Notes: generated from the sequence alone by a model not told the origin. Numbered from the stretch's first letter, positions 15,953 to 24,140 are shown. The stretch: 33,957 bases of DNA from Mucilaginibacter sp. (GCA_028288085.1 JAQBOK010000370.1:1-33957); one strand, 5' to 3'. Made by a program: numbers and translations.

Positions 15953-17032
15953 CTAAATCTGCGATATAAAATCCTTCAACCCTAAAAATTTAGTGTAGCG
16001 TTTTGCGGCAGCATTAATTGCAGCATCATTTGACTTGCTTAACCGGGCAAAGGGGATAAGGTTGAGTATAACAGTATCTTTCTTAAAAGTGTGTTTCCAG
16101 GTACCAATAATACGGCCGCTAACAACAATAGTGTTATTGAAAATTGTACCACGGGGATCAGTTTTGTTAACGTTGGATGAGGCGATGGAGGCGCTTCGGT
16201 CTTTATAACTAACGATGAATTCATCATAGTTTGGCAATAAAAAGGCTGTGCTGCTTTTGCTTTTTAAGTTGTATGATTGTTCCGCAAACCAATAGGAACT
16301 TCCATTTATCATTTGGCTGGTTAATTTATCTTTTATTATTTCCAGCCCTGCTTTAGCGTCGGTAACTGTAAGTCCGCTCCACCATACGAAATCTGTTAAT
16401 GTGGCTGGGCCATGGGCGATGAAATACCGTTCGGTAAGCATAGCCAGTGCCTCATCCCGGCTTATCTTTTTAGTTATGGGAACACGTTCATCTAAAAGTG
16501 CATAAGTAAATTGTTTTACATGTCTGCCGCCACTGCAAACCAGGCCGGTTAATTCCATTTGCATCATAATGTGAATGAAACGCTGTTCATTGGTAGCTAT
16601 GCCGGCTTGCTGTAGCGCATCGGCAACCTCACTCCGCATTAATTGTTTGCCACCTTGCAGTGCAGATGATATTGCTTTTTCACATTGTAAGAATACACTG
16701 TTATTCAACTGAAACTGTCTGTGCTGCGTACCGGCAATGCCCTGAACCCTTGCCGCGGTTAACTCCAGCATCCATCTAATATCCTGTGGTGAAACAAAAT
16801 GCCAGGTGGGCCGCATTACATGGGTGCGGATAATATCGCCATCCGTAAATGCTTTTTCCACTATTGTATCAGTTGCACCCTGTAAACGCTGACCAATGGC
16901 CCATTTGGCACCGGCATAATCCTGGGCCTGTATAGCGCCCATATATTGTACAATGTCTGCAGGCTTTTTAAAAGCAGGGGAGATCAAATGCTGGTTAATA
17001 AGGCGTAGCTGCGGTATATCAGAAGCCGTCAT
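15953..17032 (-). CDS. AlkZ-like (HTH_42/YcaQ-type) winged-helix DNA glycosylase family protein
   Basis: Member of the winged-helix HTH_42 superfamily, whose characterised enzymes (Streptomyces AlkZ, E. coli YcaQ) remove alkylated bases or unhook DNA crosslinks. The catalytic Q-x-Q motif is present as QAQ in MGAIQAQDYAGAKWAIG (about residues 35-37). Other marks are THVMRPTWHFVSPQDIRWML, HGPATLTDFVWWSGLT and LLPNYDEFIVSYKDRS. At 359 residues it is typical. The ATG at 17032 is chosen; an upstream TTG (17038) would overlap the cbpM stop. It begins 2 bases after cbpM, so it is the third gene of a cbpA-cbpM operon. Some family members may lack glycosylase activity. Confidence 0.85.
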   Translation of the reverse strand: MTASDIPQLRLINQHLISPAFKKPADIVQYMGAIQAQDYAGAKWAIGQRLQGATDTIVEKAFTDGDIIRTHVMRPTWHFVSPQDIRWMLELTAARVQGIAGTQHRQFQLNNSVFLQCEKAISSALQGGKQLMRSEVADALQQAGIATNEQRFIHIMMQMELTGLVCSGGRHVKQFTYALLDERVPITKKISRDEALAMLTERYFIAHGPATLTDFVWWSGLTVTDAKAGLEIIKDKLTSQMINGSSYWFAEQSYNLKSKSSTAFLLPNYDEFIVSYKDRSASIASSNVNKTDPRGTIFNNTIVVSGRIIGTWKHTFKKDTVILNLIPFARLSKSNDAAINAAAKRYTKFLGLKDFISQI

Positions 17033-17034
17033 TA

Positions 17035-17331
17035 TCAATCCTCTTCGTAACGTCTTAACCTGTTCTTTAAAGTGCGCATTTCTTCATGCATATTTTCTAC
17101 ACGTTCCAATAAGTGGGTAATAGCTCCAATTCCAGCTACATTGATATCCAGGTCATGGTGAAGGCGGGTCATACGCTCCAGTTTTTGTAATTCTGTTTCC
17201 GGAATATATTCAGCCTGGTCAATTATGGTGATCTCTACCAGTCCGGCCTCATGCAACGAACTGATAAAAGTATACTCCACCTGGTGCCAGGTGCAAAAAT
17301 CGTTGGTTGATATCAAAGTTGCTGTCGTCAT
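17035..17331 (-). CDS. cbpM: Chaperone modulator CbpM
   Basis: A 98-residue MerR-like helix-turn-helix plus coiled-coil protein. In E. coli CbpM binds the J-domain of CbpA and blocks its co-chaperone and DNA-binding activity. The N-terminal half has a degenerate winged-helix (DFCTWHQVEYTFISSLHEAGL, then IDQAEYIPETELQKLERMTRL). The C-terminal half, from 'NVAGIGAITHLLERVENMHEEM' to 'TLKNRLRRYEED', is a heptad-like helix. Its place between cbpA (about 93 bases upstream) and the AlkZ-like gene fits the usual cbpA-cbpM pairing. Identity is secure from both pattern and context. Confidence 0.88.
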   Translation of the reverse strand: MTTATLISTNDFCTWHQVEYTFISSLHEAGLVEITIIDQAEYIPETELQKLERMTRLHHDLDINVAGIGAITHLLERVENMHEEMRTLKNRLRRYEED

Positions 17332-17406
17332 GGTCTTAACTCTTAATTTCTAAATCCTAAAAAGCCCAAACTCTAAATTCTATTGCCTACGGGCAATTCA
17401 CCCCTG

Positions 17407-17443
17407 CCTGCCGGCCGGCAGGTTTCACCTTTCACCTTTCACC
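17407..17443. repeat. 16-bp GC palindrome plus TTTCACC tandem repeat at the cbpA end
   Basis: CCTGCCGGCCGGCAGG (17407-17422) is a perfect palindrome, followed at once by three copies of TTTCACC (17423-17443). The tandem copies run into the last codons of cbpA on the minus strand, so the end of that protein is built from the repeat. GC-rich palindromes like this often occur between Bacteroidota genes. Confidence 0.7.
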
Positions 17444-18357
17444 TTTTCGCTTTCAGCCAGTTCGGTAAATAGTTCTTTTTGCCTATCTGTCAAATCGGTA
17501 GGTAATTTTATGTCATAGGTAAGGTATAGATCACCAAACGCATCGTGTTTCTTGTATACCGGGAAGCCTTTTCCTTTCAATTTTACTTTGGTGCCAGTTT
17601 GTGTACCGGCACTAACTTTTAGCTTAACTTTTCCGGTCAGCGTATCTACTGTTATTTCACCACCCAATACAGCAGTGTAGAGGTCAAGCTTCACTGACAC
17701 GTAAAGGTCACTGCCAAGTCTTTTAAACTGTGGATCATCAGCTATTGAAAAGGTAATAAACAGGTCACCGGATGGCCCTCCGTTGGTTCCCGGACCGCCA
17801 TGCCCGGCAATTTTTATCGTTTGCCCGTTCTCAACACCCGCAGGTATTGTAATACGTATCTGCTTACCATTTACTGTAAGCGTTTGCTTATGGGTTTCAC
17901 TTGCTTCGCGAAAGCTTAAGCGTAGTTCAGCATTAAAGTCTTGTCCGCGATATTTGGCCTGCCCTCTTGTTCGTCCACCACCAGCACCGCCAAACATCGA
18001 TTGGAAGAAATCAGAGAAGTCATCCCCGCCGCCAAAACCTTCAAAGCTTTCAAACCCCTGCCCGTGTCCACCGCCAAATCCACCTTGTCTACTACTTTGC
18101 TGCTGCCTGGTCTGAGCTTCATATGCCTCGCCATGCTGCCAATTTTCGCCGTACTTATCGTACTTCTTTCGTTTCTCAGGATCGCTTAATACCTCGTTGG
18201 CCTCGTTCAATTGCTGAAATTTCTTATTCGCTTCGGCATCGTTGGGGTTCAGGTCGGGATGATGTTTGCGGGCCAACTTACGATAGGCATTTTTGATGTC
18301 CTTTTCGCTCGCGGTCTTGTCGATACCTAATATTTTGTAGTAATCAATAAAAGCCAT
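17425..18357 (-). CDS. cbpA: DnaJ-family co-chaperone CbpA (class II J-protein)
   Basis: Co-chaperone that stimulates DnaK; the E. coli homologue also binds curved DNA. The J-domain covers residues 1-70, with the HPD tripeptide in [11 protein letters not shown] (33-35). A Gly/Phe-rich linker (about 85-140, including [20 protein letters not shown]) follows, then two C-terminal substrate-binding beta domains (about 145-300). There is no zinc finger, which separates it from DnaJ. At 310 residues it matches CbpA. Its last codons (EKVKGER) lie in a GGTGAAA tandem repeat, so the stop position could vary by slippage. It is followed by cbpM and the AlkZ-like gene on the same strand. Confidence 0.92.
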   Translation of the reverse strand: MAFIDYYKILGIDKTASEKDIKNAYRKLARKHHPDLNPNDAEANKKFQQLNEANEVLSDPEKRKKYDKYGENWQHGEAYEAQTRQQQSSRQGGFGGGHGQGFESFEGFGGGDDFSDFFQSMFGGAGGGRTRGQAKYRGQDFNAELRLSFREASETHKQTLTVNGKQIRITIPAGVENGQTIKIAGHGGPGTNGGPSGDLFITFSIADDPQFKRLGSDLYVSVKLDLYTAVLGGEITVDTLTGKVKLKVSAGTQTGTKVKLKGKGFPVYKKHDAFGDLYLTYDIKLPTDLTDRQKELFTELAESEKVKGER

Positions 18358-18699
18358 ATTATGAGGATGTAACTACTTAACCTAAATGCTATGGTTAAGG
18401 TTTTTGATGCTATAAAATTAGCATTAATTCCATTTAAATTTAAGGGTGTAACATTTAACGGATGCAATCCATGTAATACCGATGTAACACCATAATAGTT
18501 AAAAAACTTTCTCAACCATTAAACAAACTGGCTGTGCTAAAATAATTAATAATTTTTTTGTGTTAGTGAGAAAAAAACGACGCCCGACTAGTCATTAATT
18601 CAACCATATCTTACCTTCGTTGTACGATGTAGCTTTAGAATGTTGCTTATATTGTATTGATAATAAGTGTATTATGCGATATTTTGAGTCTTTGTAAAA

Positions 18700-18718
18700 T
18701 AGTGTAATAATTACACTA
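18700..18718. promoter_or_regulatory. 19-bp perfect palindrome, operator-like
   Basis: TAGTGTAATAATTACACTA is symmetrical about A18709, with 9-bp arms. It lies about 30 bp before the possible -7 box of the GIN-domain gene, a position where a repressor or activator would act. No regulator gene is adjacent. Confidence 0.55.
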
Positions 18719-18746
18719 AGATGATTATTCTCTTCGGATTAACACC

Positions 18747-18754
18747 CACCTTTG
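18747..18754 (+). promoter_or_regulatory. Candidate -7 box of the GIN-domain gene
   Basis: CACCTTTG followed by C matches the Bacteroidota TAnnTTTG box except at the first base, about 87 bases before the start codon. No good TTTG -33 box is seen. Confidence 0.3.
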
Positions 18755-18840
18755 CAGCAAATTAAACGGTGTTTACTTGAGTGGTAAATGTTTACAGCAA
18801 TATAAGATAAGCGCCGTTTTTAAAATAAAATAATAAAAAA

Positions 18841-19437
18841 ATGAAATCCAAAATTTTATCTGTAATCCTGATGTTCGGTGTAATAGCAGGGTTATCAAAA
18901 TCAACCTATGCAGCCTCAGCCGACTACATTCTTTTACATGACATTAAATCCATCAATAAAATTGAAGTTCACGGCAATGTTGAATTATTTATATCAGACA
19001 ATTCAACTGAACAAGTAAAGGTTTACAACAAATACTATTCGGAAAGCGCTTTGGTACAAAGCAGCAATGGGGTTTTGCGTATATCATCCTATACTGCCGA
19101 AAAACTAATAGTATGGATCGCTTCCGACAACTTGAGTTCAATTTCAGCCTATGATAATGCTGAAATAAGATCATTTGGCGATGTTTCTAAAATTGAATTT
19201 AGTATTGACCTGCACGACAATGCATCGGCTAAGCTGAATTTTAACGCATACAGCGCTAATGTAATTTTAAGAGACCACGCAAAAATAGAACTGGGTGGAA
19301 CTGTAAATCAATTCAGCTTAAACCGAAATGCTGAATCAACTGTAATAAACAATTATTTTTCAGCCGATCGTTATACTGAAAATAAGATCGTTACAGAAAC
19401 GGTAACCAAAAATGATGAGTTGGCCGGTCTTGAATAA
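18841..19437 (+). CDS. GIN-domain (DUF2807) secreted protein
   Basis: Exported protein with a putative autotransporter-adhesin head (GIN) domain, a beta-helix-like fold common in Bacteroidota and of unknown function. The signal peptide is residues 1-24 (MKSKILSVILMFGVIAGL then ending STYAA). The body has the family's repeating strands: INKIEVHGNVELFISD, LRISSY, LSSISAYDNAEIRSFGD, and ASAKLNFNAYSANVILRDHA, in which 'NA' and 'DHA' turns recur. At 198 residues it is a short member. It has its own upstream palindrome and downstream terminator and so is probably monocistronic and separately controlled. Confidence 0.83.
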   Translation: MKSKILSVILMFGVIAGLSKSTYAASADYILLHDIKSINKIEVHGNVELFISDNSTEQVKVYNKYYSESALVQSSNGVLRISSYTAEKLIVWIASDNLSSISAYDNAEIRSFGDVSKIEFSIDLHDNASAKLNFNAYSANVILRDHAKIELGGTVNQFSLNRNAESTVINNYFSADRYTENKIVTETVTKNDELAGLE

Positions 19438-19469
19438 TACCTTCTGATTTTTTAGGTTTTATACTATTT

Positions 19470-19510
19470 AAAGAGCTATCTGCAGGGTGCGGGATGGCTC
19501 TTTTGCTTTT
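19470..19510 (+). terminator. Rho-independent terminator after the GIN-domain gene
   Basis: AAAGAGCTATC (19470-19480) pairs with GATGGCTCTTT (19493-19503) with one G-T wobble and a 12-base loop; a T-rich tail runs to 19510. Confidence 0.85.
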
Positions 19511-19532
19511 GTGGCATTAAAGGGATACAAGG

Positions 19533-21026
19533 CTAGTTATTAATCTTATAAAACCTATGCATTGTTTCCTTCAAATCGATATATAATTGTCTATAAATCC
19601 CAAAGTTTATCATGTACTCAGCCGCATTTTTCGCATCAGGTTTAAATGTCTTCAAGTTTACAGAGGCAGATTGAGGGTATTCACTAATCAGTCCAAGACT
19701 TTTCAAAGCCAGTAAACCAGCTCCAACCGCCGATGCATCATCAGCTTGCAATATTGCCAGGTTAATGTTTGTTATATCAGCTAATGTTTGTACCCATACA
19801 TCTGATTTTGTAAACCCGCCACTTATATTGATCTGTGTTATCGGTTCTGCATTTTGTTGTACGGCATCCAAAACATCCTTCATCGCATAACATATCCCTT
19901 CTAAAACAGCCCTTGAAAAATTAGCACTTGTATGCTGCAGTTTAACTCCAAAAAAAGTTCCGCAGCTTTCACTATCCCATATGGGCGCGCGCTCTCCTGT
20001 CAGGTAGGGTAAAAAAAGTAAACCATTGCTGCCGGCTGGTACTTTGGCTATTTCTTCAAATAGCTGATCGTAGTCCTGCCCGGTTGGCTCAGGCCCGGCA
20101 TTATTTTTAAGCCACCATTGTAAAGCAACCCCTCCGTTATTGATCGGTCCGCCGCAAATAAAGGTTTCTTTATCCAGTATGTAGCTAAAGGTCATGGCAT
20201 CCGCATTAGGCAAAGGTATGTTGCTGGCAACCCTTACAGCGCCGCTTGTACCAATTGTCATGGCAGCGATGCCGGGTTTATTGGCCATGCTGCCCAGGTT
20301 GGCCAAACATCCGTCGCTGGCGCCGATGATAAAGGGTATACCCGGTTTAAGAAAGTCTAATGCTTCACCTTTATCAGGATCATATGTTTTCGAATAGTTG
20401 GTAGGCACAGGGCAGGAAAGCATTTCTTCTGTAATACCGGCTGTAGTGAGGGCGTTGTTATACCACTTAATTTTCTCTATATCAAATAATCCGGTACAGG
20501 ATGCGCCGGAATGATCTATTGTAAATTCTTTAAAAAGTTTGTACCAGATATATTCCTTTATAGAAATAAAATGATGTGTTTTATTAAACAGACCGGGATT
20601 GTTCTCTTTGATCCAGATGATTTTGCATAAAGGCGACATTGCATGGAGTGGTGTACCCGTTGCTTTATAGATTGCTAAACCTTCCTCAGATGATCTTAGC
20701 CTGGTTGCTATTTCGGCGCTCCGGTTATCGGCCCATGTTATCATTGGGGCCAGTGCATGGCAGCTCTCATCTACCGGGATCAAACTATGCATTGCGCTGC
20801 TTAAGCTAATGGCCAGTGGCTGGGCACCTGTTTTATCTATAATGCCTTTAATACAGGATGCAAATGCATTCCATATCTGTTCGGGATCCTGCTCATAGTA
20901 GCCTGGTTTTGGGGCACTGTAAGAATAATGGTGCTGACTTACCTCAAAAGATTGGCATTGCAGGTTTATGGCCACCGCCTTTACGCTGCCCGTACCAATG
21001 TCAATTCCTAAAACATATTTCATCAT
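19533..21026 (-). CDS. gntK: FGGY-family carbohydrate kinase, probable gluconokinase
   Basis: Cytoplasmic sugar kinase phosphorylating an open-chain sugar acid or polyol with ATP; gluconate is the best guess. The N-domain starts YVLGIDIGTGSVKAVAINL (phosphate-binding loop 1), with the catalytic-Asp region APMITWADNRS. The C-domain has IIGASDGCLANLGS, MTIGTSGAVRV, the gluconokinase-like FICGGPINNGGVALQWWL, LLFLPYLTGERAPIWD (FGGY signature region) and INISGGFTKSDVWVQTLADI. At 497 residues it is full length. Xylulokinase is the main alternative, but the INNGG and TGERAP pattern is closer to FGGY gluconokinases. No gluconate transporter is adjacent. Start is ATG at 21026 or 21023. Confidence 0.85.
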   Translation of the reverse strand: MMKYVLGIDIGTGSVKAVAINLQCQSFEVSQHHYSYSAPKPGYYEQDPEQIWNAFASCIKGIIDKTGAQPLAISLSSAMHSLIPVDESCHALAPMITWADNRSAEIATRLRSSEEGLAIYKATGTPLHAMSPLCKIIWIKENNPGLFNKTHHFISIKEYIWYKLFKEFTIDHSGASCTGLFDIEKIKWYNNALTTAGITEEMLSCPVPTNYSKTYDPDKGEALDFLKPGIPFIIGASDGCLANLGSMANKPGIAAMTIGTSGAVRVASNIPLPNADAMTFSYILDKETFICGGPINNGGVALQWWLKNNAGPEPTGQDYDQLFEEIAKVPAGSNGLLFLPYLTGERAPIWDSESCGTFFGVKLQHTSANFSRAVLEGICYAMKDVLDAVQQNAEPITQINISGGFTKSDVWVQTLADITNINLAILQADDASAVGAGLLALKSLGLISEYPQSASVNLKTFKPDAKNAAEYMINFGIYRQLYIDLKETMHRFYKINN

Positions 21027-21098
21027 AAAAATATGGTTGCAAGATAAGTTTTTTGGGAAGATTGAAAGGGAGGAATTAAAGTTACGAGGTAGTATATT

Positions 21099-21770
21099 TT
21101 ACTGTTTCTTCCTGGTATAATTGATCCATATTTCAGCAACCGATACATGCAAGATAAATGCTATCCAAAACGCTACACCAAAAAACTGGTGAACCGTTAA
21201 GCCCGTAAAGCGGCTTGTTGCGAAAAATATGCCTACAATTGGCCTTGTTGTAGAAACTGCTAAGCCAATAGCTAAAACACGGATCATCCACTCCCTGTAT
21301 AATGCGATCTCCTGTTTTCTGATATTTTCGAAAGCTTTTGCAATTGAAAAAAGAAACGCGCACCCAAAGACCGCAACAGCCAGCGTCTCCGTAATTCCGC
21401 CTATAGCCATTATGAACCCCATGGTTAAAGCAGTTGTTCCGATTACCAAACCACAAGCTAAAACAATATAGCCCATAATGCGATGCAAGCGTGGATACCT
21501 TAACCGTAAACTTTTTAAGAATTGCAATGGCGCAAGCAGCATAAACAACAATCCGGGAATAATATGGATGAGGGTTAAAATCGGATGTGCAGCAAACCCC
21601 TCATCTGGCACCGGCGACCTGCTTTTTGTGACTCCGGGTACATAACCATCCGGAGTATTTAAGGTTTTTAAAAATGTCAGTCTTCTATAAACGATGATTA
21701 TGCCTATTAGCACTAAAAAGATAGTAATACCCCATAACCAACGCTCTGCCTTGTTATTTCTACTGCTCAC
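21099..21770 (-). CDS. DUF2306 family integral membrane protein (second copy)
   Basis: Polytopic protein of the same uncharacterised family as the gene at 4802-5452, but with a longer first loop (about residues 35-62). Helices are at about 13-29, 63-88, 95-117, 120-145, 163-182 and 190-213. Family motifs kept are HPILTLIHIIPGLLFML, YPRLHRIMGYIVLACG and LYREWMIRVLAIGLAV, with His and Arg residues at the same points as in the first copy. The likely start is GTG (21770); no in-frame ATG lies nearby. It is divergent from the cupin gene across a perfect 25-bp palindrome, which may control both. Confidence 0.84.
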   Translation of the reverse strand: MSSRNNKAERWLWGITIFLVLIGIIIVYRRLTFLKTLNTPDGYVPGVTKSRSPVPDEGFAAHPILTLIHIIPGLLFMLLAPLQFLKSLRLRYPRLHRIMGYIVLACGLVIGTTALTMGFIMAIGGITETLAVAVFGCAFLFSIAKAFENIRKQEIALYREWMIRVLAIGLAVSTTRPIVGIFFATSRFTGLTVHQFFGVAFWIAFILHVSVAEIWINYTRKKQ

Positions 21771-21809
21771 GGTACATTTTCTTTAGACTTACTTATATAG
21801 ATTTTGCTG

Positions 21810-21834
21810 GTTAGAAATTGTTACAATTTCTAAC
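21810..21834. promoter_or_regulatory. 25-bp perfect palindrome between divergent DUF2306 and cupin genes
   Basis: The two 12-bp arms (GTTAGAAATTGT and its exact complement) flank a single central T at 21822. It starts 40 bases from the DUF2306 GTG and ends 55 bases before the cupin ATG. This is the length and position of an operator for a dimeric repressor such as a TetR-family protein; that class is an inference. There is no run of T to make it a terminator. Confidence 0.65.
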
Positions 21835-21888
21835 ATTTATAATAAAGCAGCGCTGTATCCCGTATATTTAGACATTTAATCAATACAC

Positions 21889-22224
21889 ATGGACACTACC
21901 ATCTTTCGCCAGTTCTCTGATATCCCTACCAAAGAGATCGCACCTGGATTTTTCTCCAAACTGATCCATACGGATACTAACACCATCAATTTTATCGAAG
22001 TAAAGGCAGGATGTTCGGTGCCACTTCATCAGCATGTTCACGAGCAATCCACCTTTGTGATCGACGGGAAATTTGAGTTGACGGTAAACGGTGTTCCGCA
22101 AGTGCTTGAGCCAGGCTTATTCGCAATTATTCCAACCAACGCGCGGCATGGCGGCATTGCCATAACCGATTGTAAACTGCTGGACATATTCAGCCCGGTA
22201 AGGGAAGATTACAGGAACTTGTAA
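21889..22224 (+). CDS. Small cupin-domain protein
   Basis: Single-domain cupin of 111 residues. Motif 1 is GCSVPLHQHVHEQSTFVIDG with possible metal ligands H-x-H and Glu, and motif 2 is GLFAIIPTNARHGG with the second His. Such proteins bind a metal ion and act as small-molecule enzymes, sensors or storage proteins; sequence alone does not say which. The ATG at 21889 gives MDTTIFRQFSDIPT. A CPBP protease gene and a GNAT gene follow on the same strand with short gaps (30 and 28 bases), so the three may be one transcript. Confidence 0.86.
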   Translation: MDTTIFRQFSDIPTKEIAPGFFSKLIHTDTNTINFIEVKAGCSVPLHQHVHEQSTFVIDGKFELTVNGVPQVLEPGLFAIIPTNARHGGIAITDCKLLDIFSPVREDYRNL

Positions 22225-22254
22225 CAAGTGGTCTTATCAGGCATCAACTGAAAT

Positions 22255-22899
22255 ATGGCGCTCAATAGAAAGTTAAGAATATGGGTTGACGTAGCTCTGA
22301 TTGCTTTTGCGATGCTTTTCCCGCATTACGGGCATTTGCCTATGTATGCTTATCCGTTTGTGGTTTTGGGTGTCATTTGGATCTACCTAAATCTTAATGG
22401 CGAAAGTTTTACCTCTATAGGTTTCCGTTTTGCCGATCTTAAAATACGGGCATTTTGGGTGGGAGGCGTTATCGGGTTGGTTTACGCCGCTTTTCATTTC
22501 TGGATATTGGGCCCTTTTATTACCCGCCTGGGTTTTAAAAGTGCCAATCTTTCAGATTTTAATTTTATCAGGCACCATTTTATAAATTATATTCTGTTGA
22601 TCTTATTGGCTGCTGTATTGGTTATCCCATACGAGGAGATTGTTTTCCGTGGATTTATTTTTAACAGACTAAAGGCGATGTTCAAAGGGTCATTTATCAT
22701 CAGCGGGTTGGTTACCAGTGTCCTGTTTGCCCTTTATCATTGGCAGGAGGGAACGGGTGCGGTAATTGCCATATTTATTTTCGCTTTATTTATTACATGG
22801 CTTTATAAATTGTTTAAAAGCAATCTGTGGTATTTAATATTCTTCCATATTTTGTATGATGTTTTTATGCTGACCATGATATTGTTGGGGAAAATGTAA
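22255..22899 (+). CDS. CPBP-family intramembrane glutamic protease
   Basis: Membrane protein of the CPBP/Abi family (Rce1-like). About seven hydrophobic segments are visible. The conserved catalytic set is present: Glu127-Glu128 and Arg132 in IPYEEIVFRGFIF, His162 in FALYHWQEG, and His198/Asp202 in IFFHILYDVFML. All residues needed for proteolysis are therefore kept. At 214 residues it is normal. Bacterial members are linked to maturation or self-immunity for peptides, but no peptide gene is seen here. Confidence 0.88.
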   Translation: MALNRKLRIWVDVALIAFAMLFPHYGHLPMYAYPFVVLGVIWIYLNLNGESFTSIGFRFADLKIRAFWVGGVIGLVYAAFHFWILGPFITRLGFKSANLSDFNFIRHHFINYILLILLAAVLVIPYEEIVFRGFIFNRLKAMFKGSFIISGLVTSVLFALYHWQEGTGAVIAIFIFALFITWLYKLFKSNLWYLIFFHILYDVFMLTMILLGKM

Positions 22900-22927
22900 A
22901 TAAGGTTTGTAGTTTTGAAGACCAAAT

Positions 22928-23437
22928 ATGCCTATAACTAAAGCCACATTAACTGATATCACCGAATTGACCCAACTAGTTAATAGTGCTTACCGGGGCG
23001 AACCATCAAAAAAAGGATGGACGACTGAAGCGCACCTGCTGGAGGGTATCCGGATTGACGAGCCTACCATGGCCGAATATATACAGGATGCAGATACCAC
23101 CATACTAAAATATTCAAATAATGATGGATTAATAATAGGCTGCGTTTACTTACAAGTGCGCAAGCAAAAGCTTTATTTGGGTATGCTTACCGTATCACCC
23201 ACATTGCAAACAAATGGCATTGGCAGGCAGCTGCTGCACGAGGCCGAACGGGTGGCCCATCAACTCAACTGCCGGGTAATATTTATGACCGTAATTTCAA
23301 CCCGGCTGGAATTAATTAATTGGTATGAACGCAGGGGCTACCATGCCACCGGCAAGATGGTGCCATTTCCTGAAACTACAAAATTTGGAACGCCTAACCA
23401 GGTGATAGAATTGGCAGTATTTGAGAAAGAAGTATAA
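22928..23437 (+). CDS. GNAT-family N-acetyltransferase
   Basis: Acetyl-CoA-dependent acetyltransferase of unknown substrate. The fold is recognisable from ATLTDITELTQLVNSAYRG at the N-terminus, LYLGMLTVSPTLQTNGIGRQLLHEAE with the acetyl-CoA pyrophosphate loop (here QTNGIG, compared with Q/RxxGxG/A), and the late LINWYERRGYHATGKMVPFP segment. It is 169 residues long, typical of the class. It is the last gene of the cupin-CPBP-GNAT run and convergent with the HAD gene 16 bases away. Confidence 0.87.
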   Translation: MPITKATLTDITELTQLVNSAYRGEPSKKGWTTEAHLLEGIRIDEPTMAEYIQDADTTILKYSNNDGLIIGCVYLQVRKQKLYLGMLTVSPTLQTNGIGRQLLHEAERVAHQLNCRVIFMTVISTRLELINWYERRGYHATGKMVPFPETTKFGTPNQVIELAVFEKEV

Positions 23438-23453
23438 TGCGGGTGCACCAAAT

Positions 23454-24140
23454 CTACCCTAACAATTCCAACACCATTTTAAGATGCTCAACATGCCTGA
23501 AATTGATATGATCCAGTGTGGTTTCTACTTGCTCATGCGCCCAGGTAGTATGATAAGGTACGTGTATAGCGTGGCCACCAATATTTAAAACGGGTATAAT
23601 ATCCGATTTAAGCGAATTACCGATCATCATAAATTCGTCCGGACGAATGTCCAGATGCTTGATCAATTTTTTATAATCATCTTCCCCTTTGTCAGACATA
23701 ATCTCGATATGATGAAAGTAATGACTCAGATCTGATTTTCTCAGTTTTCTTTCCTGATCCAACAGGTCGCCTTTAGTAGCTACTACAATGCGGTATTTCT
23801 TTTGTAATGTTGCAAGTACCTTTTCCACATCATCCAATAATTCAATAGGTTCATTTAACAGTTCTTTGCCAAACCCAATGATTTTTTCAATTGCCGTAAT
23901 GCTGATGGTATTGTCAGATACCTTTAAGGCAGTTTCGATCATAGAAAGAATATAGCCCTTTATGCCATAGCCATATAACGCCAGGTTTTCGATCTCGATT
24001 TTCAACAACTCACGCGATAAAGTATGCTGGGGCAAAAACTCTTCCATCAGCGTGCAGAACTTCTTTTCGGTATTCTGAAAATAAGGTTCATTTACCCACA
24101 AGGTATCATCGGCATCAAAGGCGATAACTTTTATATTCAT
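23454..24140 (-). CDS. HAD-superfamily hydrolase
   Basis: Probable phosphatase of the haloacid-dehalogenase superfamily, class with an alpha-helical cap. Motif I is IKVIAFDADDTLWVNE (nucleophile Asp9, acid/base Asp11). Motif II/III are RIVVATKGDLLDQERKL (Thr and Lys) and MMIGNSLKSDIIPVLNIGG with the metal-binding Asp. The ATG at 24140 is chosen because motif I then sits close to the N-terminus; a TTG further up (24161) only adds seven residues. It is 228 residues long and divergent from the DUF1493 gene. The substrate cannot be told. Confidence 0.87.
   Translation of the reverse strand: MNIKVIAFDADDTLWVNEPYFQNTEKKFCTLMEEFLPQHTLSRELLKIEIENLALYGYGIKGYILSMIETALKVSDNTISITAIEKIIGFGKELLNEPIELLDDVEKVLATLQKKYRIVVATKGDLLDQERKLRKSDLSHYFHHIEIMSDKGEDDYKKLIKHLDIRPDEFMMIGNSLKSDIIPVLNIGGHAIHVPYHTTWAHEQVETTLDHINFRHVEHLKMVLELLG

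Larger units (their letters stand above)
18358..18840. other. Divergent control region between cbpA and the GIN-domain gene
   Basis: About 480 bases without a gene. On the cbpA side there is an inverted repeat CTTAACC/GGTTAAG (18376-18382 and 18393-18399) in the presumed leader, and three copies of TGTAAYA (18447, 18472, 18483). On the GIN side there is a 19-bp perfect palindrome (18700-18718) and a near-consensus -7 box CACCTTTG (18747-18754). Both promoters must lie here. Confidence 0.6.

Noticed and set aside
17783..18296. Several open frames opposite cbpA
   Set aside because: They are complements of the Gly/Phe-rich cbpA coding sequence, giving Pro/Cys-rich text with no domain.
22255..22899. 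CPBP protease as bacteriocin self-immunity or peptide-maturation locus
   Set aside because: No short peptide precursor, ABC exporter or radical-SAM gene is near; it is flanked by cupin and GNAT genes only.
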